This document shows positions 51,591-61,026 of a DNA stretch of 64,000 nt, in pieces. Positions within the stretch are counted from its first letter, which is position 1; each line of letters starts with the position of its first letter. Made by a program: the position numbers and the translations under genes. The notes beneath the pieces were generated by a model, which ran no database searches, was not told where the DNA came from, and saw only the letters and a program-made list of their open reading frames with translations. The stretch comes from Streptomyces sp. STR69. GTDB taxonomy: Bacteria; Actinomycetota; Actinomycetes; Streptomycetales; Streptomycetaceae. The stretch spans positions 321,675 through 385,674 of the forward strand of contig NZ_JALJRY010000003.1 in the NCBI RefSeq assembly GCF_024519455.1, written 5' to 3'.

Positions 51591-53084
51591 TTACCACTTG
51601 CCGGGCGCGTAGTCCTTGAGGAAGACGCCGTACAGGTCCTCGCCCTGCTCGCCGCACACAATCGGATCGTAAACCCGTGCCGCCCCGTCGACCAGGTCGA
51701 GCGGTGCGTGGAAGCCCTCCTCGGCAAGGCGGAGCTTGTCGTAGTGGGGGCGTTCGTCGGTGATCCAGCCGGTGTCGACGGAGGTCATGAGGATGCCGTC
51801 GGTCTGGAACATCTCCTGGCCGCTGGTCCGGGTCACCATGTTCATGGCGGCCTTGGCTGCGTTGGTGTTCGGGTGTCCGGCGCCCTTGTAGCCGCGGCCG
51901 AAGACGCCCTCCATCGCCGAGACGTTGACGATGTACGCGCGTCCGCTGGCCGCGGCCTTGGCGGCGGCGGCCATGGCCGGGCGGAGCTTGCTGATCAGGA
52001 TGAACGGCGCGGTGTAGTTGCAGAGTTGGGTCTCAAGCAGCTCCACCGGGGAGATCTGCTCGATGGTCTGCACCCAGGTGTTGGTGTCGACGACGTCGGG
52101 GACCAGGCCGCCGGCGTCGATGGCGGTGCCGTCGAGGTGCCGGGCGACGCTGGCGTTGCCCGCGACCAGGGCGAGGTCGGCGACCTGCTGGGCGTCGAGG
52201 CCGCTGATGCCGACGGGCAGCGCGGCCAGTCCGTCGACCGCGCCGGAGCCGAAGGCGCCGATCACGTGGTGGGCGGGCAGCTCACCGGCGGGCAGCGGGG
52301 CGCTCTCGCCGTCGACGAGCGCGGCGTAGGCGGACGGCAGCCGCCGTACGGTCTGGGTCGCGTTGTTGATGAGGATGTCGAGCGGGCCCGCCTCGGCGAC
52401 CTGGTCGGCGAGGGCCACGGCCTGGGCCGGGTCGCGCAGGTCGATGCCGACGACGTCGAGGCGGTGGATCCAGTCCGCCGAGTCGTCCATGGCCTTGAAG
52501 CGGCGGATGGCGTCCTTCGGGAAGCGCGTGGTGATCGTCGTGTGGGCGCCGTCGCGGAGCAGCCTCAGCGCGATGTACATGCCGATCTTGGCGCGACCGC
52601 CGGTGAGCAGGGCGCGCTTGCCGGTGAGGTCGGCGTGGACGTCGCGCTTCTCGCGGTTCAGGCGGGCGCAGTCGGGACAGAGCTGGTGGTAGAAGTAGTC
52701 GACTTCCACATAGCGGGTCTTGCAGGTGTAGCAGGAGCGCGGGCGCTGCAGTATCCCGGCGATCCGGCCCTCCTCCGTCACCGACGACGGGAGCAGACCC
52801 TCGGTCTCGTCGTCGATGCGCTGTGCGGAGCCGGTCGCGGTGGACTCGGTGACGGCCTTGTCGTGCGCGGTCTTCGCGGCCCGGCGCTCCTGACGGCGGC
52901 GCTGCTTGACACTGCGGTAGATGCCCGCGGTGGCCCGGCGCACGGTGATCGCGTCGGGGTGGTCGACGTCGATCTTCTCCAGTTCGTCGAGCACGCTGAG
53001 GCAGACGGCCAGCCGCTCGGGGTCGATGCCGGGCCCGTACACGACCTCGTCCGGGGTCGTGGAGCCGTTCTCTGTCACCGTCAT
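51591..53084 (-). CDS. SDR-fold protein with N-terminal zinc ribbon and altered active site
   Basis: 497 aa from ATG 53084. The N-terminal ~150 residues include a basic helix (YRSVKQRRRQERRAAK) and a four-Cys ribbon (CYTCKTRY...LCPDCARL). The Rossmann part starts at about residue 155 (KRALLTGGRAKIGMYIALRLLRDGA), with ITTRFP, LDILINNATQTVRR and VNVSAMEG. The position of the catalytic YxxxK reads TNAAK, so the Tyr is missing, although a Tyr lies eight residues earlier (GRGYKGAG). An insertion of ~100 residues follows NNAT. Function unknown; a nucleotide-sensing or scaffold role is possible. Confidence 0.88.
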   Translation of the reverse strand: MTVTENGSTTPDEVVYGPGIDPERLAVCLSVLDELEKIDVDHPDAITVRRATAGIYRSVKQRRRQERRAAKTAHDKAVTESTATGSAQRIDDETEGLLPSSVTEEGRIAGILQRPRSCYTCKTRYVEVDYFYHQLCPDCARLNREKRDVHADLTGKRALLTGGRAKIGMYIALRLLRDGAHTTITTRFPKDAIRRFKAMDDSADWIHRLDVVGIDLRDPAQAVALADQVAEAGPLDILINNATQTVRRLPSAYAALVDGESAPLPAGELPAHHVIGAFGSGAVDGLAALPVGISGLDAQQVADLALVAGNASVARHLDGTAIDAGGLVPDVVDTNTWVQTIEQISPVELLETQLCNYTAPFILISKLRPAMAAAAKAAASGRAYIVNVSAMEGVFGRGYKGAGHPNTNAAKAAMNMVTRTSGQEMFQTDGILMTSVDTGWITDERPHYDKLRLAEEGFHAPLDLVDGAARVYDPIVCGEQGEDLYGVFLKDYAPGKW

Positions 53085-53190
53085 CGCGCTGCCGTTTCCT
53101 TGGGTGATCCGCGGCGGCGCTCCGATCGCACCAGCCGTCGAACAGGGAATTTTACGGAGCGCCGGGCCGCAGCACCAAACTCGTGCCGCG

Positions 53191-54516
53191 TCACGACCCA
53201 CAGGCGGTGATGAGTGTCTCCACCTCCTCGGTGAGGGCACGGGCGAACAGATCGAGATCCGGTACGGCCGCCGCGTCCGCGACGAGGCCGTAGTGGACGT
53301 GTCCGCGGAAGGTGGAGACGGCGACCGCGAGGGACTGGCCGCCGGCCAGGGGGGCGTACGGGAACACCGCGGTGACCGGGTTGCCGCCGAGCTTCAGCCC
53401 GATGCCGGGCAGCGGGACGCTGGTGACGAGGATGTCGAACCAGAGCCGGGCGGCCTGTGCGGCGAAGGGTCCGCCGAGCCGGTGGCCGAGCGCGGGGACA
53501 TGGTCGGCGAGCAGGGCGACGGCGCCCGCGCCCCGGTTGGGTCCCGCGTCCTTGTTGCGGTCCATGGCGGCGCGCACGGAGTCGAGCCGGGCGAGGGGGT
53601 CCGGGTCGTCGACGGGCAGCCGTATCAGGTAGCCGGACAGCCGGTTGCCCTGTGGCTGCGCGCCGCGCGGGCGGCGTTTGGAGACGGGGATCAGGGCGCG
53701 GGGCGCGACGCCCTCGCTGCCGTCGCCGCGTTCGTCGAGCCAGCGGCGCAGGGCGCCCGCGACGACGGCGATGAGCACGTCGTTGACGGTGCCGCCGACG
53801 GTCTTGCGGATCCGGTGCACGTCGTCGAGGTCGACGACGACTCCGGCGGTACGACGGGTGCCCGACGGCTCGGAGGCCAGTGCCGCCGACGAGCGGACGT
53901 CGAGGGTCGAGCGGGCGACGGACGCCCCGATGTCGAGGGCCCGGCCGACGTCGGACAGGGCGCCCCGCAGCAGCCCGGGCAGCTTGCGCACGTCGGGCAG
54001 GAGGCCGCGCGCGGGCTCCTCGGGGCGTGGTCGCCGCTCGGGCATGTCCATCGGGTCGAGGATCGCGGCGGCGAGGGTCAGCGCCCGCAGTCCGTCGGCC
54101 AGGGCGTGGTGGAACTTGAACAGCACGGCGAAGGAGACACCGTCCTCGCCGGGCAGCACATGCGCCTCCCACGGGGGCCGGCCGCGCTCCAGCGGGCGTT
54201 CCATGAGCCGGCCGGCGACCTCCTGGAAGTCGGCGGTGGGGGCGTGCAGCCGGACGTGCTGGAGCGGGTCGAAGTCGGGGTCGGGCTCGCGGGTGGCGCT
54301 CCCGAAGGACAGGGACAGCGGCTGCCACACGTCCCGGATACGCATCCGCAGCCCGGGGACGGCGGCTGCGCGGGCGGCGAGAAGGTCGGCGGCGTGGGCT
54401 CCCGCGGTCGGCGAGTGTGCCGAGAAGACGCCGAGTGCGCCCAGGTGCATCGGGTTCAGGTCGGACTCGATGTTCCAGAACGCCAGGTCGAGAGGAGCGA
54501 GCAGGTCGGAAGTCAA
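53191..54516 (-). CDS. Wax ester synthase / diacylglycerol acyltransferase (WS/DGAT)
   Basis: 441 aa from a TTG at 54516 preceded by GAGG; no ATG or GTG fits the conserved start TSDLLAPLDLAFWNIES. The catalytic HHxxxDG motif is KFHHALADG at about residues 134-142. Other blocks are PPWEAHVLPG, GGTVNDVLIAVVAGALRRWL and the C-terminal TSVPLPGIGLKLGGNPVTAVFPYAPL. These enzymes esterify fatty acyl-CoA to diacylglycerol or fatty alcohols and make storage lipid at the membrane. A stem-loop separates it from the GH92 gene upstream. Confidence 0.93.
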   Translation of the reverse strand: MTSDLLAPLDLAFWNIESDLNPMHLGALGVFSAHSPTAGAHAADLLAARAAAVPGLRMRIRDVWQPLSLSFGSATREPDPDFDPLQHVRLHAPTADFQEVAGRLMERPLERGRPPWEAHVLPGEDGVSFAVLFKFHHALADGLRALTLAAAILDPMDMPERRPRPEEPARGLLPDVRKLPGLLRGALSDVGRALDIGASVARSTLDVRSSAALASEPSGTRRTAGVVVDLDDVHRIRKTVGGTVNDVLIAVVAGALRRWLDERGDGSEGVAPRALIPVSKRRPRGAQPQGNRLSGYLIRLPVDDPDPLARLDSVRAAMDRNKDAGPNRGAGAVALLADHVPALGHRLGGPFAAQAARLWFDILVTSVPLPGIGLKLGGNPVTAVFPYAPLAGGQSLAVAVSTFRGHVHYGLVADAAAVPDLDLFARALTEEVETLITACGS

Positions 54517-54628
54517 AGGCTTGCCTCGCGTCGACTAGGGGTGAGCAAGCAGTCAAGCGCCGACAAGCGATTACGGTCAAGTACGATCAAGCTACGCACA
54601 GTTAACAGCAGATTACATCCGGCCCCGA

Positions 54629-54653
54629 TCCCACCCCTCCGAGAGGGGTGGGA
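54629..54653 (-). terminator. Hairpin terminator after the GH2-GH92 operon
   Basis: TCCCACCCCTC (54629-54639) and GAGGGGTGGGA (54643-54653) are exact complements around a 3-nt loop, an 11-bp stem. It starts 18 bp after the GH92 stop on the minus strand and lies before the AT-richer stretch that probably holds the WS/DGAT promoter. Confidence 0.75.
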
Positions 54654-54671
54654 CTCAGGATGCGCCTGAGA

Positions 54672-56981
54672 TCACTTCAGTGCCGGTGGTCCCGCCTGGG
54701 GTGACGTACCCCACTCCGACGGGTGCGGGCCGACCGTGAAGTCCAACGACCGTACGGACCTCAGCAGCCCGGTCGTCAGATAGGTGCGGTCGTACGACAC
54801 CCCGTCCGTCCGGGCCGCCTGGATGTAGCGGTCGTCGGCGGAGGTGCCGGGCGCCTTGACGGTCAGGGCGCCGTGCGGGTAGTAGCGGCGGTCCAGGGTC
54901 AGGTCGACCCGGTCGAAGACGGGCGTGGACAGGCCCCAGGTGTCGTAGCCGGGCTGGACCGGGAAGATCCCGATCGACGACAGGACGTTCCAGGCAGACA
55001 TCGTGCCGAGGTCGTCGTTGCCGGTCATGCCGGTCGGGCCGTCCGTGAACAGGGTCAGTGCCGCATGGACGACATCGGTCGTCTTCCACGGCTGTCCGGT
55101 CGACAGGTAGGTGTACGGGGCGATCAGGTCGGGCTCGTTCTGCGGGTTGTACTTGTCCGCGTTGTAGTAGTCGTACGGCCCGTTGACCCACACCTCGCGG
55201 GCGGTCTTCGCCGGATCGGCGAGCAGCTGGTCGTAGGCGAAGAAGGAATCGAGCCGGGCGTTGGCGGCCTGCCGGCCGCCGATGAGGTCGACCATGCCGG
55301 GCAGGTCCTGCGGGACGAGCCACTGGTACTGCCAGGACGTGCCCTCGTGGAAGCCCTCGCTCTGCGCCGGATCGGCAGGACCGACGAAGGCACCGGAGGC
55401 GTCGCGGGCGCGGAAGAAGCCGGTCGACGGGTCGAAGATGTCGCGGTAGCTCTGGGCGCGGGCCGCATAGCGTGCGGCATCGGCCCCGTGGCCCAGCTCG
55501 CGGGCCATCTGCGCGAGCATCGCGTCCGAGAGGGCGTACTCCAGGGTGGCCGAGGCCCCGTGGTCGTAGTCCGAGTCACCGGGCTTCGCGTGCGGGCGGT
55601 CCTTGATGTACGGCGCGAAGCCTTCGGCGATGTACTCCTTGTTGGCTTCCCGCCCGACCGCCGCCGAGTCGGTGGGCGGCACGCCGTCGGCGTTCTGCTT
55701 CAGCGCCCGGTAGGCACGCTCCTCGTAGCCCTTCAACAGGCCTTGCTGGTAGGCGTTGGTGAGGAACGGCGTGACCGGGTCGCCGGTCATGATGTTCGTC
55801 TCCACCGTGCCGTAGCCCCACTTGGGCAGCCAGCCGCTCTCCTCGTCGATCCTGATCACCGAGATCGCCATGTCGCGGGCCTCGCGGGGTGCGAGCAGGG
55901 CGAGAAGCTGGGACTGGGTGCGGTAGGTGTCCCACAGGGACCAGTTCTGGTAGTAGGTGAAGCCCTTCGCGTGGTGGATCTTCTGGTCCCAGCCGGTGTA
56001 GCGGCCGTCGGCGTCGCTGCCGATGTTCGGCGCGAGGAACGACCGGTACAGGGACGAGTAGAAGGTCCGGCGCAGACTGTCCGAGCCGTCTTGGGCGCGG
56101 ACATCGTCGAGCCGGTCCTCCCAGGCCTGTTGGGCGCGGTGGCGCACGGCGTCGAAGGAACTCCCGCCCTCCGCACGGAGGTTGACGGCCGCGCCACGTG
56201 CGTCGACATACGAGAGGGCCGTGGTCGCCTCGACCGTACGGTCCTTGGTCGTGTCGAAGCGGACGTACGCGCCGCCGCTCCCGCTTCTCGAACCGGCCGT
56301 CACCGTCGCGCCGTTCCAGGTTCCGTAGGTGGTGAAGGGCCGGTCGAAGCGGGTGATCGTGTAGACGGTGTACGGCTTGGTGTCCTGGCAGAAGCCGCGG
56401 CCGGTGATGGTGGTGCGCACGGTCCGGTTGTCGAGGACGTCCACCTTCGCGGAGACGCCGGAGTGGAGCGACTGGGCCGCGTTCAGCAGGACGTTGGCCT
56501 TGTCGGTGGCCGGGAAGGTGTAGCGCTGGACGCCGGTGCGGGCGGTCGCCGTCAGTTCGGCGTCGATGCCTGTCTTCAGGCCGACTTGGTAGTAGCCGGG
56601 GCTCGCGTGCTCGTCGTCGTGGCTGAACTCGGCCGCGTACTGGGCGTAGTCCGTCTGCGTCACCTCGCCGGTCGTGGGCAGTACGGGCAGATCGCCGCCG
56701 AGCCCGCAGCCGACGCCGGAGAGGTGCACGAGGGAGAAGCCGCGGATGTGGTTCTGGGAGTAGTCGTAGCCGGTGTTGTGGCCGGTGTCCGGCGAGAACT
56801 GCACCATGCCGAAGGGCACGGCGGCGCCGGGATAGGTGTTGCCGTCGTTCTCGGTACCGATGAACGGGTTGACCAGGTCGGTGAGTCGACCGTTGGCAGA
56901 GGCTGCGGCGGGGGCGGCGAACAGTGCGGACACTGCCACCGCCCCCGCCATGCACAACCGCAGGCGCCGGGTCCATCTCAT
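54672..56981 (-). CDS. Secreted alpha-mannosidase, glycoside hydrolase family 92
   Basis: 769 aa from ATG 56981 with TTGGAGGA upstream. Signal peptide MRWTRRLRLCMAGAVAVSALFAAPAAASA. GH92 blocks: LVNPFIGTENDGNTYPGAAVPFGMVQFSPDT, GFSLVHLSGVGCG, YQNWSLWDTYRTQ, the general acid Glu in GFHEGTSWQYQWLVPQD and the calcium/base motif GNDDLGTMSAWNVLSSIGIFPV. GH92 enzymes are calcium-dependent exo-alpha-mannosidases, many on alpha-1,2 linkages of high-mannose N-glycans. It follows GH2 by 17 bp in one operon. Confidence 0.95.
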   Translation of the reverse strand: MRWTRRLRLCMAGAVAVSALFAAPAAASANGRLTDLVNPFIGTENDGNTYPGAAVPFGMVQFSPDTGHNTGYDYSQNHIRGFSLVHLSGVGCGLGGDLPVLPTTGEVTQTDYAQYAAEFSHDDEHASPGYYQVGLKTGIDAELTATARTGVQRYTFPATDKANVLLNAAQSLHSGVSAKVDVLDNRTVRTTITGRGFCQDTKPYTVYTITRFDRPFTTYGTWNGATVTAGSRSGSGGAYVRFDTTKDRTVEATTALSYVDARGAAVNLRAEGGSSFDAVRHRAQQAWEDRLDDVRAQDGSDSLRRTFYSSLYRSFLAPNIGSDADGRYTGWDQKIHHAKGFTYYQNWSLWDTYRTQSQLLALLAPREARDMAISVIRIDEESGWLPKWGYGTVETNIMTGDPVTPFLTNAYQQGLLKGYEERAYRALKQNADGVPPTDSAAVGREANKEYIAEGFAPYIKDRPHAKPGDSDYDHGASATLEYALSDAMLAQMARELGHGADAARYAARAQSYRDIFDPSTGFFRARDASGAFVGPADPAQSEGFHEGTSWQYQWLVPQDLPGMVDLIGGRQAANARLDSFFAYDQLLADPAKTAREVWVNGPYDYYNADKYNPQNEPDLIAPYTYLSTGQPWKTTDVVHAALTLFTDGPTGMTGNDDLGTMSAWNVLSSIGIFPVQPGYDTWGLSTPVFDRVDLTLDRRYYPHGALTVKAPGTSADDRYIQAARTDGVSYDRTYLTTGLLRSVRSLDFTVGPHPSEWGTSPQAGPPALK

Positions 56982-56998
56982 GGGTCCTCCAAGGGAGT

Positions 56999-59611
56999 TC
57001 AGGTGGTGGGGCACCCTGCGGGCGTCGCCTGCGAGGCGTCGCGGATCAGGGCCTGCTGAGCGGCCCTCACCCGCTGCGCGTCGGGCTTGAGCACCCGCCG
57101 GTCGTACGTCGTCAGGCCGTTCAACTCGCCCTCGACGTCGGAGATCTGCGTGTAGACCGCGCCGTTGCCGCCCTGGCAGGTCAGGGCGTGCACCTCGGCG
57201 AGCTTGGCGAGGTAGTCGTCGGTGTAGGCGGCCGGGTCGACGTCCACGTACGACTGCTGGACCGACCAGGCGTGTCCCGGCATCGCGAGCCCGAGACCGC
57301 CGTACTCCCCGCTGACCAGGGCGCGTTGGCCGTCCGGGTGGGGTGGCAGGGCGGGGCTGGGATAGCCGTGTTCGTCGATGATGTCGCCGGTGCCGCCGTC
57401 GACGCCGAGGTTGATGCCGGACATGCTGTTGACGAGCCGCGTCGGGTCCCATGCCTTCGCCTGGTCGGCTATGCGGGCCTCGTCGTACTGGCCCCAACCC
57501 TCGTTGAACGTCACCCACATGACGACCGACGGGCTGCTGATGTGCTGGTCGATCATCTGCTTCAGCTCGCGCTCGTACTCGGCGCGGGCGGCGGGCGACG
57601 GGTTCACCCCGGCGGTCATCGCGGGCATGTCCTGCCACACCATGAGGCCGAGCCGGTCGGCCCAGTAGAACCAGCGGTCGGGTTCGACCTTGATGTGCTT
57701 GCGCACCGCGTTGAAGCCCAACTCCTTGTGCACCTTGAGGTCGTGGGCGAGTGCCTCGTCGGTCGGGGCGGTGTACAGGCCGTCGGGCCAGAAGCCCTGG
57801 TCGAGGGTGGCCATCATGAAGACCGGCTTGCCGTTGAGGACCGTGCGCGGGACACCGTTGACCTTCTCGACGGCGATCGAGCGCATCCCGAAGTAGCTGC
57901 CGACGCGGTCCTTGCCGACGGTGACCTTGAGGTCGTAGAGGAACGGGTTGTCAGGTGACCAGAGTTGGGGGTTCGTGACGGTCAGGGTGAGCGGGTCGCC
58001 GGTGCGGCCTTGTGCGGTGGCCACCGCGCGCTTTCCGTCGTACGCCGTCGCCGTGATCGGTACGCCGTCCCGAACTCCCTGTGCCTCGACGGTGAGTTGG
58101 CTCTTGGCGACGTCCGGGGTGAGTTTGAGGGAGTCGACGTGGTCGGGGGCGACCGGTTCCATCCAGACCGTCTGCCAGATGCCCGAGGTCGGGGTGTACC
58201 AGATGCCACTGGGGTCGAGACGCTGTTTGCCGATCGGGGGGTTCTCGCCGTTGGCTGCGTCGGTGGGGTCGTAGACGCCGACGATCAGTTCCTGGGTGCG
58301 GCCGGGCTTCAGGGCGTCGGTGACGTCGGTGCTGAACTTGTCGTAGCCGCCCTGGTGTTCGGTGACCTTCGTGCCGTTGACGTAGACCTCGGCCCGCCAG
58401 TCGACGGCCCCGAAGTTGAGCATCAGCCGCTTGCCCGAGCCGATCCGCCAGTCGGCGGGGACGGTGAAGGTGCGGCGGTACCACATGCGGTCCTCGTGTC
58501 GTTCGAGGCCGGAGAGCTGGGACTCGACGGGGTACGGGACGAGGATGTGCTCGGCGAGGTCACGGCCGACCGGCGGCTGTTCGCCCTCCGTGGCCGCCGC
58601 GAACTGCCAACTCCCGTTGAGGTTGCGCCAGTCGGTGCGGGTGAGCTGGGGGCGGGGGTACTCGGGGAGCGCGTTGTGCGGGCCGACCTGGTCGGCCCAC
58701 TGGGTGCGCAGTTCGTGGGTGGAGTGGTTCTGGCCGGTGCTCCAGAACGCGTTGATAACGTTGCCATCGGCCGTGGTGAGGCCGGCTTCGCCGTCGTAGC
58801 GGATGTCTGCGGTGCCGGGGGCGGTGCCCGTCTTGTTGCCCACGACGGGTTCGGTGAGGGGGACGATCAGGGTGCGCGGGTCGGCCGGGTCCAACTCGGC
58901 TGTCCCCAGCGGCCACTTGGCGCCGCCGATCACCGCTTCGAGGTGGTCGGTGAGGTCGGCCGGGGGTGCGGCGAGGGGCTGGGCGAAGTCGAGTCTGAGG
59001 GTGCGGCCGGTGCTGGTGACCGTGGCGGCGAGGGCGCCGTCGTAGTCGTAGCCGTCGGGGAGGCGGAAGGCCGACTGCGGGACGGGGACCTTGGTGCCGC
59101 CGGGTTCGGTCCAGCGGAGGTGGAGGTTGGAGCCGCCGTAGTGCTCGAAGTACTCGACCTTGATGTCGTAGGCCGTGCCGGCGGTCAACTCGACGGGGGC
59201 GGCGGTCTGTTCGCGATCCCAGTCGTCGACCCAGTGGTCGATGGCGAGCTGTCCGCCGATCCAGAGGCGGAAGCCGTTGTCGCCGATGATCGAGAAGGTG
59301 TGGGGGCCGGTTTTCGTCGGGACGATCTTTCCGGTCCAGCGGACGCTCACGTCGTCGGACTGTCCGGTGGTGAAGGCGAGTCGGGGTTCCAGGTTGTCGA
59401 AGTCGAGGTTCGGGTCGACGCCGGTGGCCTTGAGGTCGGCGAAGTCGAAGGCGCCGGGGGCGGACTGGGTGTAGTACTCGCCCTTCAGGCCGTGGATCTC
59501 GACGGGGTTGTCGGCGGCGGCGGTCGCGGTGGGGACGGCGGCCAGGGCGGCGATGCCGAGTGCCAGCGCGAGCAGTAACGCGAGTCGGTCTCTGAGTCGT
59601 CTGATGCGCAC
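56999..59611 (-). CDS. Secreted glycoside hydrolase family 2 enzyme with N-terminal PA14 domain
   Basis: 870 aa from a GTG at 59611 with GGAGG upstream. The signal peptide ends ATA near residue 31. A PA14 lectin-like domain spans ~38-185 (GLKGEYYTQSAPG, DNGFRLWIGGQLAIDHW). The GH2 jelly roll covers ~320-450, an Ig-like domain ~490-580, and a TIM barrel follows with acid/base Glu-704 in VTFNEGWGQ and predicted nucleophile Glu-769 in VSGEYGG. Family activity could be beta-galactosidase or beta-mannosidase. It heads the GH2-GH92 operon. Confidence 0.9.
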   Translation of the reverse strand: MRIRRLRDRLALLLALALGIAALAAVPTATAAADNPVEIHGLKGEYYTQSAPGAFDFADLKATGVDPNLDFDNLEPRLAFTTGQSDDVSVRWTGKIVPTKTGPHTFSIIGDNGFRLWIGGQLAIDHWVDDWDREQTAAPVELTAGTAYDIKVEYFEHYGGSNLHLRWTEPGGTKVPVPQSAFRLPDGYDYDGALAATVTSTGRTLRLDFAQPLAAPPADLTDHLEAVIGGAKWPLGTAELDPADPRTLIVPLTEPVVGNKTGTAPGTADIRYDGEAGLTTADGNVINAFWSTGQNHSTHELRTQWADQVGPHNALPEYPRPQLTRTDWRNLNGSWQFAAATEGEQPPVGRDLAEHILVPYPVESQLSGLERHEDRMWYRRTFTVPADWRIGSGKRLMLNFGAVDWRAEVYVNGTKVTEHQGGYDKFSTDVTDALKPGRTQELIVGVYDPTDAANGENPPIGKQRLDPSGIWYTPTSGIWQTVWMEPVAPDHVDSLKLTPDVAKSQLTVEAQGVRDGVPITATAYDGKRAVATAQGRTGDPLTLTVTNPQLWSPDNPFLYDLKVTVGKDRVGSYFGMRSIAVEKVNGVPRTVLNGKPVFMMATLDQGFWPDGLYTAPTDEALAHDLKVHKELGFNAVRKHIKVEPDRWFYWADRLGLMVWQDMPAMTAGVNPSPAARAEYERELKQMIDQHISSPSVVMWVTFNEGWGQYDEARIADQAKAWDPTRLVNSMSGINLGVDGGTGDIIDEHGYPSPALPPHPDGQRALVSGEYGGLGLAMPGHAWSVQQSYVDVDPAAYTDDYLAKLAEVHALTCQGGNGAVYTQISDVEGELNGLTTYDRRVLKPDAQRVRAAQQALIRDASQATPAGCPTT

Positions 59612-59620
59612 GGAACCTCC

Positions 59621-59636
59621 ATAACAACGTTGTCAT
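59621..59636. promoter_or_regulatory. LacI-type operator ATAACAACGTTGTCAT upstream of GH2
   Basis: The 16-bp site 59621-59636 has a perfect ACAACGTTGT core and imperfect outer bases, with the central CG typical of LacI-family operators. It begins 10 bp upstream of the GH2 start codon, so bound protein would block transcription or translation of the operon. A half-site TGACAAC occurs at 59652-59658. No LacI gene is adjacent; the LacI regulator at 33.4 kb has a different-looking operator (central GCGC). Confidence 0.6.
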
Positions 59637-59713
59637 GGGCAGCAGTTGGCATGACAACACGGATTCCGCATTCCGTCCAGGGACATGACAAGCCTGCGTC
59701 AAGCTGCGGCAAA

Positions 59714-59742
59714 GCCCCGGTGCGGTCGAGACGCACCGGGGC
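59714..59742 (-). terminator. Hairpin terminator of glgC
   Basis: GCCCCGGTGCG (59714-59724) pairs exactly with CGCACCGGGGC (59732-59742) around a 7-nt loop. It lies 13 bp beyond the glgC stop on the minus strand. Confidence 0.75.
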
Positions 59743-59754
59743 CGATGTTCGCTG

Positions 59755-60975
59755 CTACGTGACCAGTTGGCCCTTGCCCAGGGCGATGACGCCGCCCTTG
59801 GAGACCGTGTACAGGTCGGCGTCGCGCTCCGGGTTGACCCCGATCGTCGCGCCCGGCGGCACCTCGACGTTCTTGTCCAGGACGGCGCCCCGGACCACCG
59901 CGCCCCGCCCGATGTGGACGTTGTCGTGCAGGATCGAGCCCTGGACGACCGCTCCGGGGTCGACGACCACACCCGGGGAGAGCACCGAGCGGGTGACCTG
60001 GCCGCGGATGAGGCACCCGGAGCTGATGATCGACTCGCTGGCCATGCCGCCGGCGTTGAAGCGGGCCGGGGAGAGCTGGCCGGAGTGGGTGTAGATGGGC
60101 CAGTTGCGGTTGTAGAGGTTGAAGGCGGGGCGCTCGGCGATGAGGTCCATGTGGGCGTCGTAGTAGGCGTCCAGGGTGCCGACGTCCCGCCAGTAGCCCT
60201 GGTCGCGGGTGGTCTCGCCGGGGACGTGGTTGGCGCTGAAGTCGTACAGCGCGGCCTCGCCCCGGTCGGTGAGCGCGGGCAGGATCGAGCCGCCCATGTC
60301 GTGGATCGAGCTGACGTCCTCCGCGTCCCGCTGAAGGGCCTCTATCAGGGCCTTGGTGGTGAAGATGTAGTTGCCCATCGAGGCGTAGACGCACTCCGGG
60401 TCGTCGACCAGGCCCGGCGGGTCGGCGGGCTTCTCAAGGAAGCGTTCGACCGTCTGGCCGTCCGACCCCGGGGTGATCACGCCGAACTGCGAGGACTCCG
60501 CGCGCGGGACGCGGATACCGGCCACGGTGACGCCCGCGCCGCTGTCGATGTGCTGGGCGAGCATCTGCCGGGGGTCCATGCGGTACACGTGGTCGGCGCC
60601 GAAGACCGCGACGTACTCGGGGCGCTCGTCGTAGATCAGGTTCAGCGACTGCAGGATCGCGTCCGCGCTGCCGAGGTACCAGCGCGGACCGAGGCGCTGC
60701 TGCGCCGGGACGGGTGTGACGTAGTTGCCGAGCAGGCTGGACATGCGCCACGTGGTGGTGATGTGGCGGTCCAGCGAGTGCGACTTGTACTGCGTGAGGA
60801 CGCAGATGCGCAGGACGTCGGCGTTGACGAGATTGGACAGCACGAAGTCCACGAGACGGTACGTCCCGCCGAACGTGACCGCCGGTTTCGCGCGGTCCGC
60901 GGTCAGGGGCATCAGTCGCTTGCCCTCACCGCCCGCGAGCACGATTCCGAGCACCGAAGGACCACCACGACGCAT
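59755..60975 (-). CDS. glgC: Glucose-1-phosphate adenylyltransferase (ADP-glucose pyrophosphorylase)
   Basis: 406 aa from ATG 60975, with GAGGGGAG 6 nt upstream; the in-frame GTG 15 bp earlier overlaps that site and is rejected. The nucleotidyltransferase domain shows [59 protein letters not shown] and [10 protein letters not shown]. The C-terminal left-handed beta-helix has [51 protein letters not shown]. It makes ADP-glucose for glycogen or maltose-1-phosphate synthesis. It follows the GT4 synthase gene by 51 bp on the same strand. Confidence 0.97.
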   Translation of the reverse strand: MRRGGPSVLGIVLAGGEGKRLMPLTADRAKPAVTFGGTYRLVDFVLSNLVNADVLRICVLTQYKSHSLDRHITTTWRMSSLLGNYVTPVPAQQRLGPRWYLGSADAILQSLNLIYDERPEYVAVFGADHVYRMDPRQMLAQHIDSGAGVTVAGIRVPRAESSQFGVITPGSDGQTVERFLEKPADPPGLVDDPECVYASMGNYIFTTKALIEALQRDAEDVSSIHDMGGSILPALTDRGEAALYDFSANHVPGETTRDQGYWRDVGTLDAYYDAHMDLIAERPAFNLYNRNWPIYTHSGQLSPARFNAGGMASESIISSGCLIRGQVTRSVLSPGVVVDPGAVVQGSILHDNVHIGRGAVVRGAVLDKNVEVPPGATIGVNPERDADLYTVSKGGVIALGKGQLVT

Positions 60976-61026
60976 GGCCGCTCCCCTCACCCTGGTTGAT
61001 CCCAGCCTGCCCCTGAGCAGCGCACA

